Assembly: GCF_011752935.1 (NCBI RefSeq)
Contig: NZ_VWWO01000001.1
Location: forward strand, 1,426,001-1,490,000
Length of the DNA stretch: 64,000 nt
Source of the DNA: Chitinophaga sp. Cy-1792
GTDB taxonomy: Bacteria; Bacteroidota; Bacteroidia; Chitinophagales; Chitinophagaceae
Direction of reading: 5' to 3'
Below are positions 7,942 to 17,100 of the stretch, piece by piece (the stretch's first letter is position 1; each line of letters begins with the position of its first letter). Made by a program: the position numbers and the translations under genes. Under the pieces are notes generated by a model. It had not been told where the DNA came from. It saw only the letters and a list, made by a program, of their open reading frames with translations, and searched no databases.

Positions 7942-9192
7942 ATGAAATTTGAACAGTATAACATCTCGCCGGAGATAAAAGAGAGTTTGGCAGAACTGGG
8001 CTTTAAGCGCCCTACAGATATTCAATTCAAAGCCATCCCTTCTATCCTGAAAGGGGATGATGTGATGGCTGTTGCACAAACTGGTACCGGTAAAACCGCT
8101 GCCTTCGCGATTCCTGTGCTCCATCGCCTGCAACAGCAGGAGCTTAGATATGATAAACGTAAATATGAAGTGAAATGCCTGGTAATGGTTCCCACCAGGG
8201 AGCTGGCCATCCAGATCGCGGAAGTATTTCAGAAAATTGCCCAATATACTGATCTCAGCATACTCGCCCTGGTGGGCGGTGTAGATCAGGACCCGCAAAT
8301 AAAGATCCTCGAAAAGGGTGTGGATGTACTCATTGCCACCCCTGGCCGTATGTTTGACCAGCTCAATCAGGGCCATATCGATCTCCGGAGTGTACAAACC
8401 CTCATCCTCGATGAGGCGGATCACATGCTGGACCTCGGATTTATCCGGGATATCCGCGATGTGATCAAACATATTCCCCGCAATCACCAGACGTTATTCT
8501 TCTCCGCTACCCTGGATAAAGACATTAAAGACCTGGCTTATTCCGTTGTGAATAATCCTATCCGTATACAGATTTCCCCGCAGGACCCGGTTTCCAAAAA
8601 CGTAACGCATTCCGTTGCCTACGTGGAGATGGACGACAAGCGTTTCTTCCTGGAGCGCCTCGTTAAAGAATTCCCTGACAGTAAAATTCTCGTTTTCGTA
8701 CGTACCAAGGTGCGCGCCGAAAGAGTGGTGGCTGCCATGGAACGTGTTGGGATCAAGTCGCTGGCAATGCACGGTGGAAAAGAACAGGGCGATCGCCTCA
8801 ATGTGATGGAAGAGTTTAAGAAAGGTGATATCAAATTGCTGATCACCACAGATGTAAACGCCAGAGGTATTGATATTCCCAATGTAGATTATGTGGTGAA
8901 TTACGATCTGCCGGATGTGCCGGAAAACTATGTTCACCGTGTAGGCCGTACCGGTCGTGGTGTACAGAAAGGAAAGGCAGTTTCGTTTGTAGCCACGGAA
9001 GAAAAGCCACTGCTGGAGGAAATCCAGAAATTTATCGGTAAGGAAGTTACAGAAATGAAGATCAACAAAGATGACTACCGTGAAACGATCAGTTTCTCTG
9101 AAGATACTCCCAACGATAACTGGCAGCTGTTATTAGACCAGCATAACAAGGAGCTGGAAGAAGGTAAGAAGAAGAAAAAGAAGAAGAAATAA
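7942..9192 (+). CDS. DEAD-box ATP-dependent RNA helicase (RhlE-like)
   Basis: This 416-residue superfamily 2 RNA helicase has all core motifs: the Q motif (GFKRPTDIQFKAIP), motif I AQTGTGKT, motif Ia PTRELA, motif II DEAD, motif III SAT, and HRVGRTGR (motif VI). The C-terminus after about residue 370 is short and ends in EEGKKKKKKKK, a basic RNA-binding tail. The size and order fit RhlE-type helicases that act in ribosome assembly or RNA turnover. Two hairpin elements and a strong bidirectional terminator separate it from the convergent YceI gene. Confidence 0.93.
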   Translation: MKFEQYNISPEIKESLAELGFKRPTDIQFKAIPSILKGDDVMAVAQTGTGKTAAFAIPVLHRLQQQELRYDKRKYEVKCLVMVPTRELAIQIAEVFQKIAQYTDLSILALVGGVDQDPQIKILEKGVDVLIATPGRMFDQLNQGHIDLRSVQTLILDEADHMLDLGFIRDIRDVIKHIPRNHQTLFFSATLDKDIKDLAYSVVNNPIRIQISPQDPVSKNVTHSVAYVEMDDKRFFLERLVKEFPDSKILVFVRTKVRAERVVAAMERVGIKSLAMHGGKEQGDRLNVMEEFKKGDIKLLITTDVNARGIDIPNVDYVVNYDLPDVPENYVHRVGRTGRGVQKGKAVSFVATEEKPLLEEIQKFIGKEVTEMKINKDDYRETISFSEDTPNDNWQLLLDQHNKELEEGKKKKKKKK

Positions 9193-9212
9193 TTTCTATT
9201 CCTTGAAGAGGC

Positions 9213-9261
9213 CCGCCCCGAAGGGGCGGAAACCCCAAACTGACATCGAAGATGTCAGTTT
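9213..9261 (+). repeat. Double GAA-loop hairpin, element A
   Basis: Two perfect hairpins are seven bases apart. CCGCCCC-GAA-GGGGCGG (9213-9229) is followed by an 11-bp stem (AAACTGACATC, 9237-9247) with loop GAA and its complement to 9261. An A-run follows. It is one of seven sites in the window with a C-GAA-G triloop. Confidence 0.8.
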
Positions 9262-9294
9262 AAAAAAACAGCAAAACACAATCAGACATAAACG

Positions 9295-9329
9295 AAAATG
9301 CCGTCTCTACTCAGTAGAGACGGCATTTT
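9295..9329. terminator. Bidirectional terminator with GTCTCTAC core
   Basis: Perfect 16-bp arms run AAAATGCCGTCTCTAC (9295-9310) to GTAGAGACGGCATTTT (9314-9329), with loop TCA. They lie between convergent genes, and T-runs appear in both directions. The core recurs at 42232 and 54223. Confidence 0.85.
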
Positions 9330-9349
9330 TCATTTATAATAATATCAGC

Positions 9350-9937
9350 TTATTGCTTAACAATTTCAGCATTCACCAGGATATCAACGGTAGGTGCTAC
9401 TGCATAAGTACCATTAGGCAGTTTGTCAGCATATTTCAGACCGAAATCCAGGCGGTTGATGCTGCTTTTAGCGGTGAAACCAGCTCTTCTTAAACCCCAT
9501 GGATCTTTGATCACACCATTGAAAGTAACGTCGAAGGCTACACGTTTGGTTGTTTCACGGATGGTAACGTCTGCGAGCATTACATATTTGTTGCCAGCCA
9601 GTTTTTTGAAGGAAACACTTTTAACAGTGATGGAAGGATATTTCTCTGCATTGAAGAAATCATCTGTTTTCAGGTGGCCATCACGCTGTGCAACACCAGT
9701 GTTGATGCTGTTTACATCGGCAGTGAATTCAATTTTAGCGTTGTTGAAGTTGGTGGTATCAGCAGTTTCTACAGTGCCATTGAATTTATCGAATTTACCC
9801 TGAACGAAGTTGATGCCAAGGTGGTTAACACTAAACCCGATAGTGGTGTGAGCAGGATCTGCAGCCCATTTAACCTGAGCAAAAGAGGCAATACCTGCCA
9901 TCAGTAACATTGCAGTAACTAAGAATGCTTTTTTCAT
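9350..9937 (-). CDS. YceI family protein, exported
   Basis: This 195-residue YceI protein has a clear signal peptide (MKKAFLVTAMLLMAGIASFAQ) and should act in the periplasm, binding a lipophilic molecule in its barrel. The body aligns along its length with the signal-less YceI at 7387 (for example DPAHTTIGFSVNHLG and DPWGLRRAGFTAKSSINRLD). The MarR gene lies upstream on the same strand. A 19-bp operator-like sequence 80 bases before this start matches, inverted, the one over the marR promoter, so MarR probably controls this gene. Confidence 0.92.
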   Translation of the reverse strand: MKKAFLVTAMLLMAGIASFAQVKWAADPAHTTIGFSVNHLGINFVQGKFDKFNGTVETADTTNFNNAKIEFTADVNSINTGVAQRDGHLKTDDFFNAEKYPSITVKSVSFKKLAGNKYVMLADVTIRETTKRVAFDVTFNGVIKDPWGLRRAGFTAKSSINRLDFGLKYADKLPNGTYAVAPTVDILVNAEIVKQ

Positions 9938-10016
9938 GATGTTGTTTTTATAATATAAAGATTAAAAGCTGGTAGATGATATAACAGTAGAAACTAGTAT
10001 GAGGTTTGTACTATTA

Positions 10017-10035
10017 TTGTATATACAACAGTTGT
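10017..10035. promoter_or_regulatory. MarR operator candidate upstream of yceI
   Basis: TTGTATATACAACAGTTGT is the reverse complement, with one mismatch, of the sequence at 10517-10535. It contains the 12-bp palindrome TTGTATATACAA and the overlapping ACAACAGTTGT. Confidence 0.65.
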
Positions 10036-10050
10036 GGTAAAAAAAAGGCC

Positions 10051-10503
10051 TCAGCCCCTTAATTTATCCAGCAGTCTGTCCAGTTGCCGGGCCTCTTCAG
10101 GCGTAATGGTCTCCGTCATTTTCCGCTGATTCTCTTCAATAAGCGGGTCCAGTTCGGCCAGTAAAGCGATGCCTTTCTCCGTGATGTCGATTTCCACCTT
10201 TCTGCGGTTCTGTTCGCATTGGATACGTGTTAATAATCCTTTCTGACGGAGCTTTTCCACAAGGCGGGTGGCATTGCTCATCCTGTCCATCATACGCTCC
10301 TGGATATCCAGCAGGTTCAATGGGTTAGGGCGGCTGCCACGAAGTATACGCAGTACATTGAATTGCTGGGAAGACAGGTCGTATTGTTTCAGCACCTGCG
10401 ACAATCCTACTCCCACCCAGCCGGCGGTAAATATGATGTTCAGCAGTGCGCGCTGATAATCGTCCTTGAATTTATATTGTTTCAGTTCGTCTTCCAGTTT
10501 CAT
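10051..10503 (-). CDS. MarR family transcriptional regulator
   Basis: This 150-residue winged-helix regulator has the MarR arrangement: N-terminal dimer helices, the recognition region around LLDIQERMMDRMSNATRLVEKL (about residues 63-85), the wing (GLLTRIQCEQNRRKVEIDIT) and C-terminal dimer helices. Such proteins usually repress and release DNA on binding a small ligand or on oxidation. Its own promoter (TTTG-N21-TACCTTTG on the minus strand) is followed at once by the operator-like sequence at 10517-10535. A matching site precedes the downstream yceI. Self-repression and control of yceI are the likely roles. The ligand is unknown. Confidence 0.9.
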   Translation of the reverse strand: MKLEDELKQYKFKDDYQRALLNIIFTAGWVGVGLSQVLKQYDLSSQQFNVLRILRGSRPNPLNLLDIQERMMDRMSNATRLVEKLRQKGLLTRIQCEQNRRKVEIDITEKGIALLAELDPLIEENQRKMTETITPEEARQLDRLLDKLRG

Positions 10504-10516
10504 AATAACTACATCT

Positions 10517-10535
10517 ACAACTGTTGTCTATACAA
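10517..10535. promoter_or_regulatory. MarR operator candidate at its own promoter
   Basis: ACAACTGTTGTCTATACAA lies 13 bases upstream of the marR ATG and directly downstream of its -7 box, so it would cover the transcription start. It equals the reverse complement of the yceI site at 18 of 19 positions. Confidence 0.68.
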
Positions 10536-10568
10536 CAAAGGTAAATGTATTTTTTTCATCTCTCCAAA
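10536..10568 (-). promoter_or_regulatory. marR promoter
   Basis: Read on the minus strand, TTTG (10565-10568) and TACCTTTG (10536-10543) are separated by 21 bases. This is a close match to the Bacteroidota sigma consensus. Confidence 0.65.
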
Positions 10569-10671
10569 AAATCTGGAAAAATTCCCTGGTGCTACTGACA
10601 TAAGGTTGTCATCTACCGGTTGTTATTTTGTATTAACAAAACACAATCAATATGTTATAAAGATAAAAGCA

Positions 10672-10706
10672 GAGGCTGGTAAAAGCAGCATCCTTTTACC
10701 AGCCTC
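10672..10706 (-). terminator. Terminator of the SDR gene
   Basis: A perfect 14-bp stem (GAGGCTGGTAAAAG with CTTTTACCAGCCTC) and a seven-base loop lie just after the SDR stop. The T-tract on the minus strand is weak. Confidence 0.65.
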
Positions 10707-10712
10707 ATCATT

Positions 10713-11453
10713 TTAAATATTGAATCCTGCATCGATAGTATGTTCTGTACCTGTAATGAAGCTGCTGTCAGGCCCGGCAAGGAACGACACCAGTGATGCC
10801 ACTTCGTTGACGGTACCGTAACGCCCCAGGGCTGTCTGTTGTGCCAGTACAGGTGCGAAGTCGCTGTTGGCGGGGTTCATTTCGGTATCGGTAGGGCCAG
10901 GCTGCACCAGGTTGGCGGTAATGCCTTTACTGCCCAGGTCCCTGGCGATGCCTTTATTGAAACCTGTCAGGGCCGACTTACTCATGGCGTACAATGCACC
11001 ACCCGGAAAAGCGACTCTTTCGGCCATGTTGCTGCCAATAGTAATGATACGGCCACCTGAGGGCATATGACGTGCGGCTTCCTGCGTAGCCACAAATACG
11101 GCACGGGTATTTACCGCCATCATATGTTCATATTCTTCCAATGTATAATCTTCCAGTAACTTATGTGTATATGTACCAGCATTATTAACGAGAATGTCTA
11201 TACGACCAAACTCTTTTACGGCGAGCAGCACTGCATCGCGAACTGCCGTAGCGGAAGCACTGTCCGCTTTTATGGCTTTGCCCTTCCGGCCATGGTTTTC
11301 TATGGCTTTAAGTACTTCTTCCGCGCGTTGTTCGCTTTGTGCATAGGTGATTATAACATCGGCACCTTCTGAAGCCAGTCTGGCGGCTATTGCTGCTCCT
11401 ATACCACGACTACCGCCTGTAACCAGCGCAACTTTACTATCTAAACGTTTCAT
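10713..11453 (-). CDS. SDR family oxidoreductase
   Basis: This is a classical short-chain dehydrogenase/reductase of about 246 residues. It has the Rossmann motif TGGSRGIG, NNAG, a catalytic serine (ITIGSNMAE region) and YAMSK (YxxxK), plus the SDR C-terminal PGPTDTEMNP segment. It is closest in style to FabG/glucose-dehydrogenase-like SDRs that use NADP(H). An in-frame start at 11474 would add seven residues, but that ATG abuts the TAAAGGTA (-7 box TACCTTTA on the minus strand) at 11475-11482. I therefore prefer 11453. An ACTAAC-N6-GTTAGT palindrome lies further upstream. The substrate is unknown. Confidence 0.88.
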   Translation of the reverse strand: MKRLDSKVALVTGGSRGIGAAIAARLASEGADVIITYAQSEQRAEEVLKAIENHGRKGKAIKADSASATAVRDAVLLAVKEFGRIDILVNNAGTYTHKLLEDYTLEEYEHMMAVNTRAVFVATQEAARHMPSGGRIITIGSNMAERVAFPGGALYAMSKSALTGFNKGIARDLGSKGITANLVQPGPTDTEMNPANSDFAPVLAQQTALGRYGTVNEVASLVSFLAGPDSSFITGTEHTIDAGFNI

Positions 11454-11526
11454 GTGTTTTCTGATTTTGTGCAATAAAGGTAGGAGCCGTTGAAACGCCG
11501 GAGAAGACGGGAGTTAATTGTTAAAT

Positions 11527-11544
11527 ACTAACCTAAATGTTAGT
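11527..11544. promoter_or_regulatory. Operator-like palindrome upstream of the SDR gene
   Basis: ACTAAC-CTAAAT-GTTAGT is an 18-bp palindrome with six-base arms, about 45 bases upstream of the likely -7 box. HxlR- or TetR-type regulators bind sites of this size; no such gene is adjacent. Confidence 0.35.
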
Positions 11545-11590
11545 TTTTGACTGGGGTTGAATTTTAAAAATTGCCATTAGCGTATTTTGC

Positions 11591-11655
11591 CTCCAAAACC
11601 AAAGGGCTGCCAACGGCAGCCCTTTGGTTTTGGAGTTTTGCGGGGCCGAAGGCCC
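11591..11655 (+). repeat. Triloop hairpin pair, element B
   Basis: A perfect 21-bp stem (11591-11611 with 11615-11635) has loop AAC. It is followed by GGGCC-GAA-GGCCC (11643-11655). The element lies between the SDR start and the DinB stop, both genes being on the minus strand. Confidence 0.8.
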
Positions 11656-11681
11656 GGCTCCCCAATAAAACTTAAAGTAGT

Positions 11682-12191
11682 TTATAGATACTTCTCTTTA
11701 ATTACTTTAAAATGGTGCAGCTGGTGCCCGATAATACAGAAACCCATTGCGAGCACGCTCATCTCATATTTCCAGCAAACGCCTACCCTTAGCAAAACCG
11801 GATCGCTGAAAGTGGCAAACATGTTTTCTGTGGCAGCCCTGATAATTTTCAGTTCTGTAATCAGGCTATCGAGCGTGCGGGTTTGTGTTAGTCCGCCTGC
11901 AGCATATTTATCCTGATCAAACCCTGCCAGAGGCCCACGTTCCTTACGTGCAAAGCTCATGGCCCGGTACAGGTGTACGCGCTCTGTATCCGTGATGTGG
12001 AGGATAACATCTTTTAAAGTCCATTTACCGGGAGCATAAGCAAAATCTCCTCTCAGCTCATGGCGGGCAGGATTGAATTTATCAAGCTCTTCTCTTGCAT
12101 ATTGGAATGCTTCCTGCAAGGTTACATCCGGAACAAGATCAATATATCGATCATAGTAATGTGGAGTTGGAAAAATGGCAGTTTTCTTCAT
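11682..12191 (-). CDS. DinB family protein
   Basis: This 169-residue four-helix-bundle protein of the DinB/YfiT group has the metal-ligand histidines in place: one in HITDTERVH (about residue 65) and two in HQLHH near the C-terminus. The family includes thiol transferases (bacillithiol-type) and many members without a known role. It starts 19 bases after the stop of the FecR-like gene on the same strand, so the two are probably one transcript. The substrate is unknown. Confidence 0.87.
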   Translation of the reverse strand: MKKTAIFPTPHYYDRYIDLVPDVTLQEAFQYAREELDKFNPARHELRGDFAYAPGKWTLKDVILHITDTERVHLYRAMSFARKERGPLAGFDQDKYAAGGLTQTRTLDSLITELKIIRAATENMFATFSDPVLLRVGVCWKYEMSVLAMGFCIIGHQLHHFKVIKEKYL

Positions 12192-12210
12192 GACTTTAAT
12201 TTCAGAATAC

Positions 12211-12960
12211 TTAGTTTTCTTGTATTAAAGTACTAATCTTTTCGCGCAACTCGGTGCCTGATTTTAATTTTTCTGTCCATTTTAAGATTTCCTTAATATC
12301 AGCCGGCTCAGTCGTAAAGTCATCGTCTGAATGGTAAATGGCCGCAGTACCGGGTTTCAGGGTGACAGTGGTTCGCTGGTCTGTTACTTCCAGTGTTCCT
12401 CTTACCAGGATCGTACTGACATGCTCCCGGTCATAGGAGATGACATCGAAGTCGGCATTGCTGGTGGTGATATCCGTTACTGGCGTATGTACCGTCAAAA
12501 TAGCGGTATCGTTGGGTAATAGCCTGAAAAAGGCTTCACCATCAACGAATAATTGTTTTTTCCGGCCGGCGTTCACGAATTTAAAACGTAAGGTCGTTTT
12601 GCTGTTAAGAAAGATCTGTGTGCCATCTGCCAGTATCAGGGTATATTTCCTGCCATCCGGTACATACAGCGTGTTCCAGGAGGTAACACCGTTTCCTTTA
12701 GGCGTATACGTTACACCTGCCGGCGACGCATATACGACGGCATCAGGTGTCTGGGTAATTTTATAGGAAGTATCTGTAAGGTCTATTATCTGCCCTCCGG
12801 AAAGCGTTAAGGTAATTTTATCATTGATGACGGCCTCCCGCTGGGGAATGGCAACGTAAGCTGGTCTTTGTACCCACCACCAAATGGCAGATATCACAGC
12901 AAGAATACTGATAATTGTTATCCACACAGCCGGAGTGGCACGTTGCGGACTGTTTTCCAT
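12211..12960 (-). CDS. Shortened FecR-domain membrane protein
   Basis: This 249-residue protein has 11 cytoplasmic residues, one membrane helix (about 12-28) and a periplasmic FecR domain (YVPDGRKYTLILADGTQIFL ... LFVDGEAFF ... LKPGTAAIY). Normal FecR anti-sigma factors of this phylum start with a roughly 80-residue cytoplasmic sigma-binding region and end with a DUF4974 domain, as the FecR at 60088 does. Both are missing here, and no sigma gene is adjacent. It therefore probably cannot bind a sigma factor in the usual way. It pairs with DinB downstream. The domain call is good; the function is open. Confidence 0.75.
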   Translation of the reverse strand: MENSPQRATPAVWITIISILAVISAIWWWVQRPAYVAIPQREAVINDKITLTLSGGQIIDLTDTSYKITQTPDAVVYASPAGVTYTPKGNGVTSWNTLYVPDGRKYTLILADGTQIFLNSKTTLRFKFVNAGRKKQLFVDGEAFFRLLPNDTAILTVHTPVTDITTSNADFDVISYDREHVSTILVRGTLEVTDQRTTVTLKPGTAAIYHSDDDFTTEPADIKEILKWTEKLKSGTELREKISTLIQEN

Positions 12961-13081
12961 TGCTTGATTACAGGTTTATGTAAATATTATTTAATAATGT
13001 CCTGAAAGTACAAATTGGATTGGATATTCGTCTTTTTAGGGTGTTAGAATCCTGTTAAAAACTGCATGGCCATAAAAGAGA

Positions 13082-13126
13082 CCGCCGGGTACGGACAGCG
13101 ATATGATCACTTTCCGTACCCGGCGG
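13082..13126 (-). terminator. Terminator of the TMEM220-like gene
   Basis: Perfect 14-bp arms, CCGCCGGGTACGGA and TCCGTACCCGGCGG, have a 17-base loop and lie downstream of the minus-strand gene ending at 13176. Confidence 0.65.
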
Positions 13127-13175
13127 CTGTATTAAATAGATGACCAGGCATTACTGCCAGATCATCGCAGGTAAA

Positions 13176-13562
13176 TTATTTTGCTTTGCGAAGTTGCATT
13201 TTACAGTAGCAATAATTGATCAGCAACACCGCGATACAAATGAACAAACCAAAGAATTCTCTGGTTTCTTCTATCCATGGCTTTTCCGCTTTCATTGTTT
13301 GCGCAATATTCTCTGCCTGATGTTGCGATACCCAATCAATTACACCGTCTTTTGTAAAGAACAGGTAAATGGCATATCCCAGGTATATGAAGATACCTGC
13401 CCAATACCATTTAGGATAAAAACGTTTCCGGGCCGCCTGCCAGCAGAAGTATGCAGCATAGAGGTATATGGGCATCCACACATAAGGATCGGGATCGTTG
13501 TATTGTAAGCCGGCAAAGATGATAAACACAACGCAGAAAAAAATATTGAAAACTTTCATCAC
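13176..13562 (-). CDS. TMEM220-like membrane protein
   Basis: This 128-residue membrane protein has four predicted helices. The N-terminal helix ends in FAGLQYNDPDPYVWMPIYL, the signature of the transmembrane family 220 group found in many Bacteroidota and in eukaryotes; its function is not known. Two ATG codons stand in tandem at the start (13562 and 13559) and either may be used. The gene is flanked by a terminator downstream and a long non-coding region upstream. Confidence 0.78.
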   Translation of the reverse strand: MMKVFNIFFCVVFIIFAGLQYNDPDPYVWMPIYLYAAYFCWQAARKRFYPKWYWAGIFIYLGYAIYLFFTKDGVIDWVSQHQAENIAQTMKAEKPWIEETREFFGLFICIAVLLINYCYCKMQLRKAK

Positions 13563-14135
13563 TTCATGATTAATGATTAAACATACATAAAAACTAACGT
13601 AGATGAAATATTTTATGTCGAACGGAAATTTATTTAATAATAGCAGGCTGAGTAAAAAAAACTAAAAAAATGTTAAAAGATGCTTGCTTGAGTTAAATTA
13701 TATTTATAAATTAGTCGGCGAAAGACTTATAAAATTCCACGTGAGAACCAAAATCTGAGGAGATAGATTTAATTAGCAAATACAGGGTACGTTATTTCTC
13801 ACAACATTTTTATTGACACAACAGGTTTGTTTTTCCTTCATCATTAAAAAACATTTTAGTGCTTAAATGAGCTGAATTAGTGTTGGCATATACATAGTAC
13901 GCCATCAATTTTTATACAGGTATATTATAATTGTCACTTACACAATTAATTGACGTTACCGGATACTGCATCTGATCTGGTAATACAGGCAGTTTATTGT
14001 CATTTTGTTGAGCTGTTTTGTTATAAACGATAACAAGACCAGGACATCCTATGCCCGGCAGTAAGTGATGATGAGATATAAAAGACAGGTACTCTATTTA
14101 TTCATTTTTCTTAAACGTCACCCTTAAACCACGTT
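13563..14135. other. Intergenic region upstream of the susC-like gene
   Basis: No protein gene or strong hairpin is seen. The stretch is AT-rich and must hold the promoters of the divergent TMEM220-like and SusC-like genes. I found no exact TTTG/TAnnTTTG pair, which may mean an alternative sigma factor drives the SusC/SusD operon. Confidence 0.4.
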
Positions 14136-17100
14136 ATGAAAAAACATTTTTACCAGGCGCTTGCCGTGCTATGCGGTATATTGCTCATGCTTGCCGGTAC
14201 TAACGTTTACGCACAAACGAAAATTACAGGTAAGGTTACTGATAAAACATCAGGAAATCCTATCCCCGGCGTAACCGTAGTTATTAAAGGCACCAACCGT
14301 GGAACCGCCACAGATCCTACCGGCGTTTTCTCCATCCAGGCAAAACAAGGAGACGTATTAGTCACCTCATTTGTCGGTTATGATCCACAGGAAATTACTG
14401 TAGGCAACGGCCCAATAGTAATTCGTCTCGCAGAAAAAATCGGTTCACTCGAAGAAGTGGTAGTAACGGGTTACGCCAGTCAGAAAAAGAAAGACCTGAC
14501 AGGCGCCGTTTCCATCGTGAAAGTGGAAAACCTTACCAAACAACCAACTGCGCAGATCTCTAACCAGTTACAAGGCCAGGTTTCCGGTATCACCGTTATT
14601 GGTACCGGTCAGCCAGGACAGGAACCTCAGGTGCAGATCCGTGGTGTGAATACCTTCGGTGTAAACACCCCGCTCTATGTAGTGGATGGAGTGGCTATCA
14701 ACAGTCTGGTAGACCTCAACCCCAATGACGTAGCTACCATGCAGGTGCTGAAAGATGCCGGCGCTGCTTCTATCTACGGTGCCCGTGCTGCTAACGGTGT
14801 AATCATCATCACCACCAAACGCGGTACCGGTAAAGTAAAGGTTTCCTACGACGGTTACTATGGTACACAGGTTCCTAAAGGCGGCAACGTTTACCACATC
14901 GCTACACCACAGGAACAGGCCAACCTCATGTGGACAGCCCTCACCAATACTGACCCTACCAAAGTTTCATCCAAACAATACGGTAACGGTGCTACGCCGG
15001 TATTACCGGATTATATCTCACCAACCGGCGCAAAAGAAGGTGATCCTTCTACCAACCCGGACCTGTATTACGTAAATCCAAACTATAAAAATGCAGGTGA
15101 TTGGGATAACTTCTACCGTATTACCAAAGCTAATAAAGCCGGTACAGACTGGTTCCATGAAATCTTCAAACCAGCACCTATCACCAGCCACAACATCTCT
15201 GTTGCAGGTGGCAGCGATATCGGTAACTACTTCTTCTCTTTCTACTACTTCAACCAACAGGGTACCCTGAAAAATACCTATAACAAACGCTATGCAGTGC
15301 GTGCAAACTCTAATTACAATGTTACCGACCATATCCGCGTAGGCGAAAATATGGAGTACTCTGTAATCAGCAACCCACAGATAGGTATCTTACAGGAAGG
15401 TAGCGGTATAGGCATGGCCTTCCGTGAAATGCCTATCATCCCTGTATATGATATCAAAGGTAACTATGCAGGTAGTAAAGGAGATGATTTAGGTAACGCC
15501 AAAAACCCTGTAGCTATTCAGGACCGTTTCGGCAATACCAAAACACTGGCTAACCGCTTGTTAGGTAATGTGTATGCAGAAGCAGACATCATGAAGTTAT
15601 TCACCCTCAGAACCAGCTTCGGTGGTGAATTATTTAACTTCAATAACCACAACTTTGCTCCTCCTGATTATGAAAACCAGGAACCGGTTCGTACCAATAT
15701 CTACACAGAAAATGCAGGTACTGGTTATGACTGGACATGGACCAACACCCTGACATTCCACAAAAACTTCAACCGTACCCATGATCTGAAAGTATTGTTA
15801 GGTACAGAAGCATTTGACGAAGAGTTCAGAAACGTTGGTGGTTCTACACAGGACTACTTCACCTTTGATCCTAACTTCGTAAATCTCTCTACAGGTACCG
15901 GTACCCAGACCAACTACAGCAATTATGGCTCTGATGGTTTATGGTCTTTATTTGCTAAAGTAGATTATGCTTACCGCGATAAATACCTGCTCGGTGCACT
16001 GATCCGTCGGGATGGTTCTTCCAGGTTCGGTCCTAGTCACAGATATGGTAACTTCCCTGCGGTAAGTGCTGCATGGCGTCTCTCTCAGGAAGAGTTCATG
16101 AAAGGACTCACCTGGCTCAGCGACCTGAAAATCCGCGGTGGATGGGGTATCATGGGTAACCAGATCAACGTATCTCCAAGTAATACCTATAACTCTTACG
16201 GATTTAACAGATCATCTACCTTCTATCCAATGGATGGTACCAATATCCAGAAAGGTTTCTACTGGAGCCAGCTGGGTAACCCGGATGCTAAATGGGAAAG
16301 TAACATCAACTCCAACATCGGTATCGATGCAACCCTGCTGAAAGGCCACCTCGAGTTCACCGTTGATTACTACCAGAAAGTGGTGAAAGACCTGCTGTAT
16401 AACCCTGAACTCGCAGGTACTTACGGTGGTGAAACCTTCCCGTACTCTAACGTTGCGCAGATGAAAAACAATGGTATTGACCTCAATATCACTGGTAATA
16501 CTTACCTGACGCATGACCTGAAACTGGATGTAAGCGCTACGCTGACTACTTATCATAACAAGATCCAGGCGATTTCTAACGGCGCCACCTACTTCGATTC
16601 TGATCAACGTCGTTTCGGTAGCCCGATCATCCGTAACGCTGTAGGCCACTCTATTTCTGAGTTCTATGGTTACAAAATCGTAGGCTTCTGGAATTCAGCT
16701 GATGAAGTAAAAGCTGCCAACGATGCTGCTATCAAAAAATATCCTGATATCTCTTCTTATCAACAGGATATCGGCGTAGGTCGTTTCAAATATGCAGATG
16801 TTAATGGAGATGGTAAAGTAGATGCTGCCGACAGAACTTTCCTCGGTTCACCTACCCCTAAATTCAGCTACGGCCTTAATATCGGTCTGACCTACAAAGG
16901 ATTTGATTTCAGTATGTTCCTGTATGGTGTACAGGGCAATAAAATCTGGAACCAGATCAGATGGTGGACAGACTTCTACAACTCTTTTGCTGGTGCAAAA
17001 AGCAAAACCGCAGTATACGATTCCTGGACGCCAACGCACATGAATGCTAAAGCGCCTATCCAGGAAGCTGCTGCATATGCCAGCACCTTCAATGAGCCAA

